A stretch of 64,000 bases of DNA from Kumtagia sp963839725 (GCA_963839725.1 CAWIWT010000023.1:92128-156127); one strand, 5' to 3'; shown: positions 9,377 through 17,900, counted from the first letter of the stretch. Program-made: numbers and translations. The notes: a model not told the origin generated them from the sequence alone.

Positions 9377-10276
9377 TTAAAACTGCGGTCGGGCCAGCCC
9401 CGCGCGCAGATAGGCCGAGACAAGCGTGTTGGCCATCAGCAGCGCGATCGTCATCGGCCCGACGCCGCCTGGCACCGGCGTGATGGCGCCGGCGTTCGTC
9501 TCGGCGCCGGCATAGTCGACGTCGCCGACGAGGCGCGACTTGCCCTCGCCTTTTTCCGGCTGCGGGATGCGGTTGATGCCGACATCGACGACCGTTGCGC
9601 CGGGCTTCACCCAATCACCCTTGACCATTTCCGGGCGGCCGACTGCGGCGACCAGTATGTCGGCTGTGCGGGCCAGCGCCGGCAGATCCCTGGTGCGGCT
9701 GTGCGCGATCGTCACCGTGCAGTTGGCGGCGAGCAGCAGATTAGCCATGGGCTTGCCGACGATGTTGGAACGGCCGACCACGACGGCGTTGAGGCCAGAA
9801 AGGTCCTTGCCACGGACGCGCTCGATCAGGATCATCGAGCCGGCTGGAGTACAGGGAACGAAAGCGGTTTCGAGTTCACCGGTGCCGAGCTTGCCGACAT
9901 TGACGAAATGGAAGCCATCCACGTCCTTGTCGGGCGAAATGGTCTGGATGATGCGGCCGGAATCGATGTGGCCGGGCAGCGGCAACTGAACAAGAATTCC
10001 ATGGATCGCCTCGTCCTTGTTCAGCCGGTCGATGAGCGCGACCAGTTCGGCCTCGCTGGTGTCAGCCGACAGCGTGTGCTGCACCGAATGGAAGCCGCAC
10101 TCCTTGGCCTTCTTGCCCTTTGACGAGACATAGACCTGGCTGGCCGGATCTTCGCCGACGATCACAACAGCGAGGCCCGGGACAATGCCCCTGCTGGATT
10201 TGAGGTCGGCAGCGAGGCCCTTGACCTTCGCCACGACATCCTCCGCTACGGCCTTGCCATCGATGATTTGCGCCAT
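9377..10276 (-). CDS. folD: Bifunctional methylenetetrahydrofolate dehydrogenase / methenyltetrahydrofolate cyclohydrolase
   Basis: FolD interconverts 5,10-methylene-, 5,10-methenyl- and 10-formyl-tetrahydrofolate in one-carbon metabolism in the cytoplasm. The 299-aa length is normal. Family signatures are GEDPASQVYVSSKGKKAKE near residues 41-58, including the catalytic-site Tyr49 and Lys53, VQLPLPGHID near 98, and the NADP-binding VVGRSNIVGKPMANLLL near 165. The C terminus has TPVPGGVGPMTIALLM. A short possible gene lies about 120 bases upstream on the same strand. Confidence 0.98.
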   Translation of the reverse strand: MAQIIDGKAVAEDVVAKVKGLAADLKSSRGIVPGLAVVIVGEDPASQVYVSSKGKKAKECGFHSVQHTLSADTSEAELVALIDRLNKDEAIHGILVQLPLPGHIDSGRIIQTISPDKDVDGFHFVNVGKLGTGELETAFVPCTPAGSMILIERVRGKDLSGLNAVVVGRSNIVGKPMANLLLAANCTVTIAHSRTRDLPALARTADILVAAVGRPEMVKGDWVKPGATVVDVGINRIPQPEKGEGKSRLVGDVDYAGAETNAGAITPVPGGVGPMTIALLMANTLVSAYLRAGLARPQF

Positions 10277-10393
10277 GATTTGCTCCCGGCATCGCTGTTC
10301 CGGCCGCGCATAGTCATCAAAAATGGCGCGCGCAATCCCGTCAAAGCGTCGCGGCTTGCCGCAAACCCGTCACGGCGGCGGATTTCGAGGCGA

Positions 10394-10531
10394 TCAGAAA
10401 TAACGGCGCCGCGCGCGCGATTCGGCAAGTTCGCGGATAGCCTCGCGGCATTCGCGCAGACTGGCGCGAATTTCGTCGATCGCCAATTCCGCGACTTGCT
10501 GGGGCGGCTGCGCGGATGGGCTGCCCGCCAC
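10394..10531 (-). CDS. Possible small helical protein upstream of folD
   Basis: A 45-codon frame from a GTG at 10531 (GAGGA upstream) ends at 10394. Its C-terminal half, VAELAIDEIRASLRECREAI then RELAESRARRRYF, reads as a regular amphipathic charged helix. The two other frames across the same bases look like random arginine-rich shadows. The start is uncertain. I do not recognise a family, and its reality is inferred from composition and from lying in the folD direction. Confidence 0.4.
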   Translation of the reverse strand: MAGSPSAQPPQQVAELAIDEIRASLRECREAIRELAESRARRRYF

Positions 10532-10639
10532 GGCTCGCGCGGGTCCTCGATCGTCGAAAAATGATCAAGCAGCGCCTTCAAGCCAGGCTTCTCGATGCCT
10601 TCAAGGGCAGCAATCGTTCATCACGCAGATCCGAACTAA

Positions 10640-10905
10640 CCGAGACCCCATGAACGTATGGCCTGCCCCGTCTGCAAGGGGTATTTTGAAGATTGCTCTG
10701 TTCAGTCTGCGTCAACGTATCCGGTCTCGAGGTCTCGCCCCGGCCAAGATGGAGATCCGCGCAGCCTGGTCCTCATAATCACACCGGTCTCGATCGACCG
10801 TTCAATGGTCCAGGTTTCCAGGCTGCCGTTCGACTGTCAGGCCATCTTCTCCTCACCACCCGCAGATTGTCGCGACCATCAGCTCAGCGGCTGATGATCT
10901 CCTTT
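10640..10905. ncRNA. Candidate IS110-type bridge RNA region
   Basis: The only long noncoding part of the IS110 element, downstream of the transposase. It contains no convincing frame and several short inverted segments. IS110-family recombinases are known to use a bridge RNA made from a noncoding end of the element. This location is inferred from that knowledge and from the IS1111-like asymmetry; I did not fold it or identify the target- and donor-binding loops. Confidence 0.25.
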
Positions 10906-10907
10906 TC

Positions 10908-11933
10908 CTATGCCGCCGCGACCGCCGGATCGAAGCCGCGCTCCTTGCGCAGCACCGCCCAGACGATGCGCGCGAGCTTGGCTGCCAGCGCCACCACGAC
11001 GACATTCTTGTGCGTTCTTTCCGACAGACCACGCACCCACCTGCCCAGCGGCGTGTCCTGGCCCATGATGCGCGGCAGGACCGCGCGGGCGCCATGGATC
11101 AGGTTTGCCCGCAGGTAGCGGTTGCCGCGCTTGGAGATGCCAAGCAGCCTCGGCTTTCCTCCCGTCGTCGCCTGTCGAGGTGTCAGACCCAACCAGGCGG
11201 CAAGGTCGCGCCCACGTCCGAAGCTGCGAGCATCACCGACTGCCGCCGTCAGCGCGGTAGCGTTGATGACCCCTATGCCGGGGATCGACGCAAGGCGACG
11301 CGCTGCCTCATCCTCGCGCGCCATCCGCACGAACTCCGCATCGAATGCGGCGATCCGCTCATCAAGGCTGCGCCACTCGGTGCGCAAATCCTCGACCAGA
11401 AGCCGCATGCGCGGCGATAGCCGCGGATCCTCCTCGTCGGCGAAGACTGTCAAGGCGTCCTCCAGCTTGCGCCGCCCCTGCGCCACCACGATGCCGCGCT
11501 CCAGCAACAGGGCCCGCAGATGGTTGATCAGCGCCGTGCGCTCCGCCACCAGACGCGAGCGCGCACGATGCAAAGCCTGGATGTCCGATTGCACCTCGCT
11601 CTTGACCGGCACGAAGCGCATCGTCGGCCGCGTCGCCGCTTCCGCGATCGCCTCGGCGTCCCGGTCGTCGTTCTTGTTCGCCTTCACATAGGGCCGAACA
11701 TATTCCGGCGACATCAGCCGGATCGTGTGGCCCGCACCCCCGAGCACCCGACCGAGGTGATGCGCGCCACAGCAGGCTTCCATCGCCACGATGCAGGCCG
11801 GCAGCCTGCCGACAAAATCCACGACGCCCTCACGTCGAAGGCGCCGGCGCACAACGACAGCGCCTGCCTCATCCAACCCGACGAGGCTGCAAACATTCTT
11901 GCCAAGATCAATTCCAAGCACAAATATCGACAT
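10908..11933 (-). CDS. IS110-family DEDD transposase
   Basis: 341-aa recombinase. The N-terminal DEDD (RuvC-like) domain shows GIDLGKN (first Asp), CIVAMEACCGAHH (Glu), and NKNDDRDAEAIAEAA (Asp pair). A coiled helical middle follows. The C-terminal Transposase_20 domain has LASIPGIGVINATALTAAVGDARSF, LAAWLGLTPRQATTGGK and the GISKRGNRYLRANLIHGARA block containing the family's conserved serine region. I start at 11933 (MSIFVLGIDLGK), where homology begins; 27 upstream in-frame codons are not family-like. All motifs are intact, so the element could be active. A decayed, more distant IS110 copy lies at 49306-50416. Confidence 0.95.
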   Translation of the reverse strand: MSIFVLGIDLGKNVCSLVGLDEAGAVVVRRRLRREGVVDFVGRLPACIVAMEACCGAHHLGRVLGGAGHTIRLMSPEYVRPYVKANKNDDRDAEAIAEAATRPTMRFVPVKSEVQSDIQALHRARSRLVAERTALINHLRALLLERGIVVAQGRRKLEDALTVFADEEDPRLSPRMRLLVEDLRTEWRSLDERIAAFDAEFVRMAREDEAARRLASIPGIGVINATALTAAVGDARSFGRGRDLAAWLGLTPRQATTGGKPRLLGISKRGNRYLRANLIHGARAVLPRIMGQDTPLGRWVRGLSERTHKNVVVVALAAKLARIVWAVLRKERGFDPAVAAA

Positions 11934-12168
11934 CGGTCCGTTCTCTCTCGTGCCAAAACAGAGCGATCCTAACCGATCGCTCCAGAGAGGGGCGGGCCAT
12001 CCCATAATCACCACTCCGCAACAGCAAAAGCTCGTTAACCGGAGTTCGGCGCCCCGGGTATTATTTATGTCTCTTTACCGGAGACGCCCGATTGAAACAA
12101 ATCTACACATTCCGCAATGCTGTCTGCATCAGAACCCAGTATCATTGCAGCTTTAAGTGGAGCCAGAC

Positions 12169-12903
12169 ATGACGGGAACTCACCGCCCCACCACCACTGC
12201 CGCGCGACTGCTGATCGTCGAGGATGACGGCGAGATCGCCCGGATGGTGCTTGAATCAATGCGTGAGAATGGGATGACAGCCCATATCGCCAAAGATGGG
12301 GCGGAGATGGATATTCTCCTGCGCAAGTCGGTTTATGATGCAATCGTGCTCGACGTGATGCTACCGGGAGAAACTGGAATTTCGATCTGCCGCAGACTTC
12401 GCGCCGAGTATTCAACGCCGATCCTTATGTTAACCGCGCTGGGTGACGAGATCGATCGTGTGGTCGGGCTGGAAGTAGGCGCCGATGACTATGTCACAAA
12501 GCCGTTCAGCTCCCGGGAACTCGTAGCAAGGATCAGAAGCCTTCTCCGTCGAGCCAGCTACGGCGTAGCGAAGAAACAACAGCCGCGTATTCTGCGTTTC
12601 GACGGTTGGCGAATTGACGCCAAGAGGCGTCAAGTTCACGATCCGATGCATACCCGCATACCTCTAACCACGACAGAATTCGATCTTTTATACGCATTTT
12701 GCCTCAACCCACATCGCATCATCAGCCGGGAGGAACTGCTGATGATGACGCATTCCGGGCTCGCCGGTCCGATCGACCGAAGCATCGACGTGCATATCAG
12801 CAGGCTAAGGCAGAAAATAGAAAAGGATCCAAAAGCCCCCGAAATGCTGCGGACAGTCCGGTTGGGGGGGTACACTTTCGCCGCCAGCGTCGAGGACGCA
12901 TGA
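12169..12903 (+). CDS. OmpR-family response regulator
   Basis: 244-aa two-component DNA-binding regulator. The receiver domain has the acidic pair ED18-DD20 region (LLIVEDDGEI), the phosphoacceptor Asp62 in IVLDVMLPGETG, Thr89 in MLTALGDEID and Lys111 in YVTKPF. The C-terminal winged helix (about 145-240) ends in DVHISRLRQKIEKD...RTVRLGGYTF. I start at the ATG at 12169, which has TGGAG six bases upstream. It overlaps the sensor kinase by four bases (ATGA), so the two are translationally coupled. The neighbouring MipA-like gene is a plausible target. Confidence 0.95.
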   Translation: MTGTHRPTTTAARLLIVEDDGEIARMVLESMRENGMTAHIAKDGAEMDILLRKSVYDAIVLDVMLPGETGISICRRLRAEYSTPILMLTALGDEIDRVVGLEVGADDYVTKPFSSRELVARIRSLLRRASYGVAKKQQPRILRFDGWRIDAKRRQVHDPMHTRIPLTTTEFDLLYAFCLNPHRIISREELLMMTHSGLAGPIDRSIDVHISRLRQKIEKDPKAPEMLRTVRLGGYTFAASVEDA

Positions 12904-14261
12904 GCAGGAGATGCGCGCTTTCATGGCTATGGCCGCGCACAATCCGCGGGCAAATGGTTCTCTTGATCGTTCTTGCGGTCGTCGGTGTGGTTGCGATGGG
13001 TCGTGCCCTTGAACAGGTGACCAGAGCGAACGATACAACGATAAGCAATCCGGACCTGGTAAGCATGCGAGTGGGAAGCATCGCGCTCCTTCTGCGCGAG
13101 GCTGACACTGAACAGACCGATGCGATCCTTGTTACTTCGGCCAGGGCGGGACTTCGTTTCGAGATACTGCCGAAAGACATCGCGGCGGCATTGCCAGAGC
13201 CCACTGGGTTGCGCGCCTGGTTCAGCCAACGCTTCTCGGTTCTTTTCCCACCCGATTTCGACCTACCACCCAACAGCCGCTATGTGCTTATCGAAGGGCG
13301 GTTGGCTCTGGCGTCGGAGATTAACTCGTCACGTTCGCTTGTCTTTCTAGACCCTCCGGATACCGTTTTGACGACGGACATGGTCGGTCCGCTGACTTAT
13401 CAAATTCTCGCATTCCTTACCCTTGTATCGATTTTCTCGGCATTTGCGTACGTCGTGATTACCCGACCACTCCGGCGCCTCACCGAAGCGCTGGCAAGCA
13501 CGGACGCGTTCCTTTCCCAGGCAAAGCCACTTCAGGAAAATGGCAGCCAGGAAATCTCCGATCTGACGAGCACGCTGAATGAACTTCGGGATCGAATTCA
13601 TCGCCTCATTCAAAGCCGAACACGTATGGTTCGTAGCATCAGCCACGATCTGCGCACACCGCTCACGCGATTGAAATTGCGGGCAGAGCGCGTCGAAAAT
13701 GTCCAACTGCGCAATCAGATGCTGCTCGATCTTGCCAACACAGATACGATGTTAAAGCTGACGCTCGATTATTTTCGCGGTGGCGGGGCCTCAGAGCCGA
13801 TTGAGCGGATTGACGTCGCCGTCATGCTTCAGACCACCGCAGACGATTACTGCGATGCCGGAAAGTCCGTTCGCTATTGCGGGCCGAATCATGTCGTGGG
13901 TCTCTGCCGTCCAAACGGGCTAGCGCGAGCGATCGCGAATCTATGCGACAATGCGGTCAGGTTCGGGACGTCGGCCAGTATTGAACTAAAGGAAGGGCCT
14001 AGCGAGCTTGTCATCGAGGTCAGCGACGACGGACCTGGCATAAAAGAAGACCTGCTGGATAAAGTGCTTGAACCGTTTTTCCGGATCGACGATGCGCGGA
14101 AGATTGACAGCGAAAACGCCAGCTACGGGCTTGGTCTGTCGATTGTGGATGAAATTGTGCGTGCCCACGGGGGCTCGCTCGATTTGCGGAATAGAAAACC
14201 TCACGGACTGACCGCGCGCTTGTGCCTGCCGAACATCATGTCACAACATCGGCGGTCGTAA
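12900..14261 (+). CDS. Membrane sensor histidine kinase
   Basis: 453-aa partner of the preceding regulator. Membrane segments at about residues 18-36 and 166-188 enclose a periplasmic sensor of about 125 residues. A HAMP segment begins ITRPLRRLTEALAS at 188. The H-box SISHDLRTPLTRLKLRAE carries the phosphorylated His249. The ATP-binding domain has LCDNAVRFG (N-box), SDDGPGI (G1) and ASYGLGLSIVDEIVRAHGG (G2). The start is the ATG that overlaps the regulator stop. Overall layout is EnvZ-like. The stimulus is unknown. Confidence 0.95.
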   Translation: MSRRCALSWLWPRTIRGQMVLLIVLAVVGVVAMGRALEQVTRANDTTISNPDLVSMRVGSIALLLREADTEQTDAILVTSARAGLRFEILPKDIAAALPEPTGLRAWFSQRFSVLFPPDFDLPPNSRYVLIEGRLALASEINSSRSLVFLDPPDTVLTTDMVGPLTYQILAFLTLVSIFSAFAYVVITRPLRRLTEALASTDAFLSQAKPLQENGSQEISDLTSTLNELRDRIHRLIQSRTRMVRSISHDLRTPLTRLKLRAERVENVQLRNQMLLDLANTDTMLKLTLDYFRGGGASEPIERIDVAVMLQTTADDYCDAGKSVRYCGPNHVVGLCRPNGLARAIANLCDNAVRFGTSASIELKEGPSELVIEVSDDGPGIKEDLLDKVLEPFFRIDDARKIDSENASYGLGLSIVDEIVRAHGGSLDLRNRKPHGLTARLCLPNIMSQHRRS

Positions 14262-14347
14262 CATAACGTAACAATTCAACATACGACGGCGCTGTGCCGC
14301 ATGGGAGAACGAAGCAGTCGTTCTGTTTCACTCACTTCGGAGTTCTC

Positions 14348-15178
14348 ATGTTGTTCCTCTCCAGCGTTCGCGTCCGACTTCTTGTCGGAGGCTTTTGTGC
14401 GTCGGCGCTTTTGGTAACCCTGCATGCAATCCCAGCAACCGCTGCTGATCCGGCGACCTTCGACCAAGGCCGCATGGAACCCGAACCTTCCATGCCGTCG
14501 GGCTGGACCTTCACTGTCGGCGCAGGCGTTATGGTCGAACCCGAATACGAGGGCGCGGAGAGCTATTCGGTAATACCCGTACCGTTCATTTCGATTGCCT
14601 ATGAAGACTGGTTCGAATTCAACCCCGAAGGTCTTTCCGCGAAAGTAGTCGAGACCGGCGACCTTCGGCTGGATGCCCTCGTCGGATATGACCTTGGCCG
14701 CGATGAAGACGATGGAGACAAGTTAAGGGGGCTCGGAGACATCGACTTCGGTGTCACTGTCGGTGGTCGTCTCAGTTATGAAATTGGCGGCGTAGAGTTG
14801 TTCACGGAAGTGAAAAAGACGATTGAAGGCAGTGAAGGTCTGACCGCGGAGTTCGGGGCGGAGATTACACGGCCAATCTCCGAAAAATTGATCGTTGGGC
14901 TATCTGCATCGGGTACCCTCGCGGATGCCAATTACATGCAATCGTACTTCGGGGTAACTGCCGCGCAGTCTGCCGCCTCTGGTCTTTCGGAATATGAAGC
15001 AGACGCCGGATTGAAGAGCGCCGAGATATCGGCTTCAGCGACCTATCTTGTCGATGAAAACTGGTTCGTTCGCGGTGAGGCGGAACTTGGCGTCCTGCTG
15101 TCGGACGCTGCCGACAGCCCGATAGTCGAGCGCGAGGTGCAGCCGGCAGCCTCCTTGTTCGTTGGCTACCGGTTCTGA
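14348..15178 (+). CDS. MipA/OmpV-family outer-membrane protein
   Basis: 276-aa exported beta-barrel protein. The signal peptide is residues 1-33 (LLVGGFCASALLVTL...PATA). The mature part opens with WTFTVGAGVMVEPEYEGAES and contains alternating strand patterns (LDALVGYDLGRDEDDGD, VTVGGRLSYEIGGVELFTEVKK). It ends in an outer-membrane targeting terminus, SLFVGYRF, with a final aromatic residue. I chose the ATG at 14348 because CGGAG lies six bases before it and a clean signal peptide follows. It starts 86 bases after the kinase gene on the same strand. MipA/OmpV proteins scaffold murein enzymes or respond to envelope and osmotic or metal stress; which role applies here is not visible. Confidence 0.92.
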   Translation: MLFLSSVRVRLLVGGFCASALLVTLHAIPATAADPATFDQGRMEPEPSMPSGWTFTVGAGVMVEPEYEGAESYSVIPVPFISIAYEDWFEFNPEGLSAKVVETGDLRLDALVGYDLGRDEDDGDKLRGLGDIDFGVTVGGRLSYEIGGVELFTEVKKTIEGSEGLTAEFGAEITRPISEKLIVGLSASGTLADANYMQSYFGVTAAQSAASGLSEYEADAGLKSAEISASATYLVDENWFVRGEAELGVLLSDAADSPIVEREVQPAASLFVGYRF

Positions 15179-15218
15179 GACGCCACTGCCGATCCAGTCA
15201 TCGTTTCGAGCCCAAGTT

Positions 15219-15839
15219 ATGAACAGCCCACCGCACCCCTTTGTTCAACGTCATCGCATCAACACGCTGCGGTTTCTATCGGTCGCGATCCTCGCCTTGA
15301 TCGCGGTAAGTCAGTCACGCTGGCCAAGAGCTACGGCCGTCCACTCTCTCGTGGAGGCCCTTGGGCTCCTGGCAATTGCTGCTACGATTTTCGGCCGCTC
15401 TTGGACAATGCTGTATGTCGGTGGCCGGAAAAACGCCGAACTCGTCACCACCGGGCCGTACTCGATGATGCGCAACCCGCTGTATTTCTTCAGTCTATTA
15501 GGAGTAGCAGGGGTAGGCGCGCAGACTGGCAGCGTTCTGGCAACATTCGCTGTTACGGCTGTCGCCTACGCCGTCTTCGATTACACAATCCGCCGTGAGG
15601 AGGCGTTTCTTCAAAGCCGATTTGGTCAGGACTACAGAGATTATTGCGCGTCGACGCCCCGGCTGGTGCCCAAAGTCTCTCTCTGGCGCGAATGCGAAGG
15701 TCTGGCGCTGAACTCGTCGAAATCGCTGCGCACTCTCCGCGATAGCATGCTCTTCCTCGTTGCATGGCCAGGTATCGAGCTCATCAAAGTGGCGCAGACG
15801 CAAGGAATACTACCGGTTCTGTTCCGCCTTCCGTTTTGA
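15219..15839 (+). CDS. Isoprenylcysteine carboxyl methyltransferase-like (PEMT/NNMT-type) membrane protein
   Basis: 206-aa integral membrane protein of the PEMT/ICMT superfamily, which uses S-adenosylmethionine. Membrane helices lie near residues 17-32, 44-62 and 95-120. The SAM-binding pattern GPYSMMRNPLYFFSL (usual form GPYxxxRHPxY) is at about 86-100 and EEAFLQSRFGQDYRDYCASTPRLVP at about 129-153. The ATG at 15219 is preferred over an upstream in-frame codon inside the MipA gene, though its ribosome site is weak. Bacterial members often sit beside metal or envelope stress genes, which fits this neighbourhood. The methyl acceptor is unknown. Confidence 0.85.
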   Translation: MNSPPHPFVQRHRINTLRFLSVAILALIAVSQSRWPRATAVHSLVEALGLLAIAATIFGRSWTMLYVGGRKNAELVTTGPYSMMRNPLYFFSLLGVAGVGAQTGSVLATFAVTAVAYAVFDYTIRREEAFLQSRFGQDYRDYCASTPRLVPKVSLWRECEGLALNSSKSLRTLRDSMLFLVAWPGIELIKVAQTQGILPVLFRLPF

Positions 15840-15884
15840 CCGCAGTTCTTGATTATTCTTATCAGACCTGAAGGGAGAATTCCC

Positions 15885-16058
15885 ATGTTCGCAAGCATGA
15901 GCCGCAAGGAACGCCGTCTATGGTGGTCCGCGGCCACACTTAGCCTGCTGATTTCCGTTGTTTCCTATCGGTACATTGCCGGTGTGGGACCGGTCCCCGA
16001 TGTCATAGCTGGCAACGCCTTCCGATGGCCATTTCTCTCGAATTCCATTTGGAGATAG
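15885..16058 (+). CDS. Truncated small membrane protein (DUF2306-like start)
   Basis: 57-codon frame with a good AGGGAGA ribosome site eight bases before the ATG. It has a basic start (MSRKERR), one membrane segment (AATLSLLISVVSYRYIAG) and a stretch PVPDVIAGNAFRWPFL. After about residue 50 the frame enters the end of a flippase pseudogene on the other strand, so the native C terminus has been lost. The N-terminal pattern recalls DUF2306 proteins; this is a weak resemblance. Confidence 0.5.
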   Translation: MFASMSRKERRLWWSAATLSLLISVVSYRYIAGVGPVPDVIAGNAFRWPFLSNSIWR

Positions 16059-16600
16059 AACAGCACCTCGGCGCCAGCCACGTAGAGGGAATCAGCCAAA
16101 CGCCGCCAATAGAGCCGCGGTCTCAGACGCAGACGCTGTCGCGGGTAGAAGAAGCCAAAGGCAGCCAGCGCGACCGCGGCATTGGCTGCCAGGTAATACG
16201 CCGCCCAGGTGCCGAGCGAGGCATCTGCCAGCAGCATGAACATCACCGCCGCCAAAGCGCGGATCACCGTGCCCAGGATCGCGAGCACCGAAGCACGGCC
16301 AAACGCCCCAAGCCCGTTGTTGACAATCATCACCGCCTCGGCCGGACGCCAGCAAAGGGCCTCGGCAGCAATCACGGCGGCGAAGATCATCGGCGGCATG
16401 GTGCCGTAAAAGAACCCCGCGTAAGTCAGCCGCCGCCAGCACCGGCAGCGACAATACCGACAGGAGCAGGAAGCCGGCGGTAAAGGTGCCGAGCAATTGC
16501 CGCTTGACGTTGGCGATGCGGTAAAGCGTCGAGATGAAGCCGAAGGCGAGCACGCGCGACGACCTGCGGCGTCGAACCGCGCGGTCGGGGGTAGACCCGT
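16028..16600 (-). pseudogene. Polysaccharide flippase / lipopolysaccharide exporter remnant
   Basis: Minus-strand remains of a multi-pass membrane protein. One frame carries MLAFGFISTLYRIANVKRQ and LLGTFTAGFLLLSVLSLPVL. After a shift near 16430 another carries LTYAGFFYGTMPPMIFAAVI, WRPAEAVMIVNNGLGAFGRA and TWAAYYLAANAAVALAAFGF. This arrangement resembles oligosaccharide flippase (Wzx/MurJ-like) proteins. It is cut at the C-terminal side near 16028, where sequence continuous with the neighbouring small membrane gene begins, and the start is not clear. It is therefore both frameshifted and truncated, and marks a rearrangement junction. Confidence 0.7.
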
Positions 16601-16762
16601 CCTTCGCGCTTCTCCTTGCATCTCTTTGCCGCTTCAGGCGCCATTTCGATCATATTTATGAGTCCACGACCTAGTCGTTCTGCGCGGCTGCCCCAATCAA
16701 TCGCTGTTTTCAACGCGCTCGCGGCACAGTATGCAGCTTGGAAATCTCCGGAGGATGCGGTC

Positions 16763-17578
16763 GTGAGTGTTAGGGCAATTCTCGTTGGTTGCGGCAATAT
16801 GGGCTTCGCCATGCTGGCGGGCTGGCTGAAATCCGGCAAGCTGTCGGCAACCGAGGTTTTTGTGGTCGAGCCGAATGCTGATCTCCGAAACCGCGCCGCC
16901 GGGCTCGGCGTTACAACGGGAGCCAGTGCTGACGATCTGCCCGCCAATGCGGCGCCCAGCCTCATCATTCTGGCCGTGAAGCCGCAGGTAATCCGCAACG
17001 TGACCGCCGAATACCGTCGGTTCGGCGCGGGCAAACCGGTGTTCCTTTCCGTCGCCGCAGGCACGCCCGTCGCCACTTTCTCCGAAATTCTCGGCAATGA
17101 CACGCCGATCGTTCGCTGCATGCCGAACACGCCGGCGGCAATCGGCAAGGGCATGATGGTGGTTTTCGCCAACAGCCACGTGCCGGCCGGCGACCTCGCC
17201 TTCATCAACGAGCTGCTGGCAACCAGCGGGTCCGTTACCTCCGTCAACGATGAGCGGCTGATGGACGCTGTTACAGCCGTTTCAGGCTCCGGCCCCGCCT
17301 ATGTTTTTCATTTCATCGAATGCCTGACGGCGGCGGGCGAGACTGCGGGCCTGCCGCTCGAGACCGCCAAGTTGTTGGCCATGCAGACGGTGTTCGGCGC
17401 AGCCAGCCTCGCTGCAGAAAGCGGCGAGGAGCCGGCAATCCTGCGCCAGCAGGTGACCAGCCCAAATGGCACCACCGCCGCCGCACTTGGCGTTCTGATG
17501 GGCGACGATCGGCTAAAGACGCTGGTTACCGAGGCCGTCGAGGCGGCAAGGGCAAGGTCGGTGGAGCTGGGGAGGTAG
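16763..17578 (+). CDS. proC: Pyrroline-5-carboxylate reductase
   Basis: Reduces 1-pyrroline-5-carboxylate to proline with NAD(P)H, the last step of proline synthesis. 271 aa. The N-terminal Rossmann motif ILVGCGNMGFAMLAGWL is at residues 5-21, with AVKPQV near 75 and RCMPNTPAAIGKGM near 118. The P5CR signature region VSGSGPAYVFHFIE is near 173, with LRQQVTSPNGTTAAAL near 227. I use the GTG at 16763 (GGAGG upstream) because homology begins there; a longer frame from 16616 runs into pseudogene DNA. The 3' end abuts a truncated ParE gene on the other strand. Confidence 0.97.
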   Translation: MSVRAILVGCGNMGFAMLAGWLKSGKLSATEVFVVEPNADLRNRAAGLGVTTGASADDLPANAAPSLIILAVKPQVIRNVTAEYRRFGAGKPVFLSVAAGTPVATFSEILGNDTPIVRCMPNTPAAIGKGMMVVFANSHVPAGDLAFINELLATSGSVTSVNDERLMDAVTAVSGSGPAYVFHFIECLTAAGETAGLPLETAKLLAMQTVFGAASLAAESGEEPAILRQQVTSPNGTTAAALGVLMGDDRLKTLVTEAVEAARARSVELGR

Positions 17579-17634
17579 CAAATGTCGTTGAGATCAGCTT
17601 CGGCGAGCGGCTCCAGCTCAACGCGATACTTCAT
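17579..17634 (-). pseudogene. parE: ParE toxin, 18-codon N-terminal stub
   Basis: The frame begins MKYRVELEPLAEADLNDI, the typical start of ParE/RelE-superfamily toxins, and overlaps the parD stop by four bases as in intact systems. It then runs straight into the antisense of proC, where similarity stops. The toxin's fold and active residues are absent, so this is a non-functional remnant left by a deletion joining parE to the end of proC. Confidence 0.8.
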
Positions 17635-17900
17635 GTTTTCGTGGCTCTCGTACGCTCCGCATGTCTGCGCTCAATTCGATCAAATACCTCGTCCATCGGA
17701 ACTGATGGACGAGGATCATCCAGAGCTTCTTGGATTTTTCGCCGGAGGATGTCGTTCAGCGCTGCTTCTTCACGGTCCAGCGCTCGCAACGCCGCTCGTA
17801 CGACCTCACTCGCGGATTCGTAGGCGCCGGACGCCAGCCGCGCGTCGATACTCGCCTGCTGCTTGCCGAGCGTCACGGTTATGGGTTTGCTGCTGCGCAT
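17631..17900 (-). CDS. parD: ParD/CopG-type antitoxin (orphan)
   Basis: 89-aa ribbon-helix-helix antitoxin. Residues 5-50 form the DNA-binding part (ITVTLGKQQASIDARLASGAYESASEVVRAAL, with the ASEVVRAALRAL helix typical of ParD). The acidic and basic tail (DDPRPSVPMDEVFDRIERRH) is the part that normally wraps the ParE toxin. Its partner is reduced to a stub, so the protein may persist only as an autoregulator or as an antidote against toxins in trans. Confidence 0.88.
   Translation of the reverse strand: MRSSKPITVTLGKQQASIDARLASGAYESASEVVRAALRALDREEAALNDILRRKIQEALDDPRPSVPMDEVFDRIERRHAERTRATKT

Larger units (their letters stand above)
10625..12055 (-). mobile_element. IS110-family insertion sequence (probably IS1111 subgroup), apparently intact
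   Basis: An element of about 1.43 kb around the DEDD transposase at 10908-11933. CCGAACT at 10631-10637 recurs inverted as AGTTCGG at 12043-12049. Short subterminal inverted repeats like this are typical of the IS1111 subgroup; the exact ends are not determined. The noncoding stretch after the transposase (about 280 bp) is longer than the one before it (about 110 bp). This asymmetry also fits the IS1111 layout, in which the guide (bridge) RNA is encoded at the transposase-distal end. It sits between the folD region and a two-component system. Confidence 0.75.

Noticed and set aside
10246..10581. Frame starting MKALLDHFSTIEDPREPW, resembling the start of an ISAs1/H-repeat transposase
   Set aside because: Only the first 20 residues are suggestive. 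The rest is Arg/Ser-rich shadow of a better frame at 10394-10531, so I could not support a transposase remnant.
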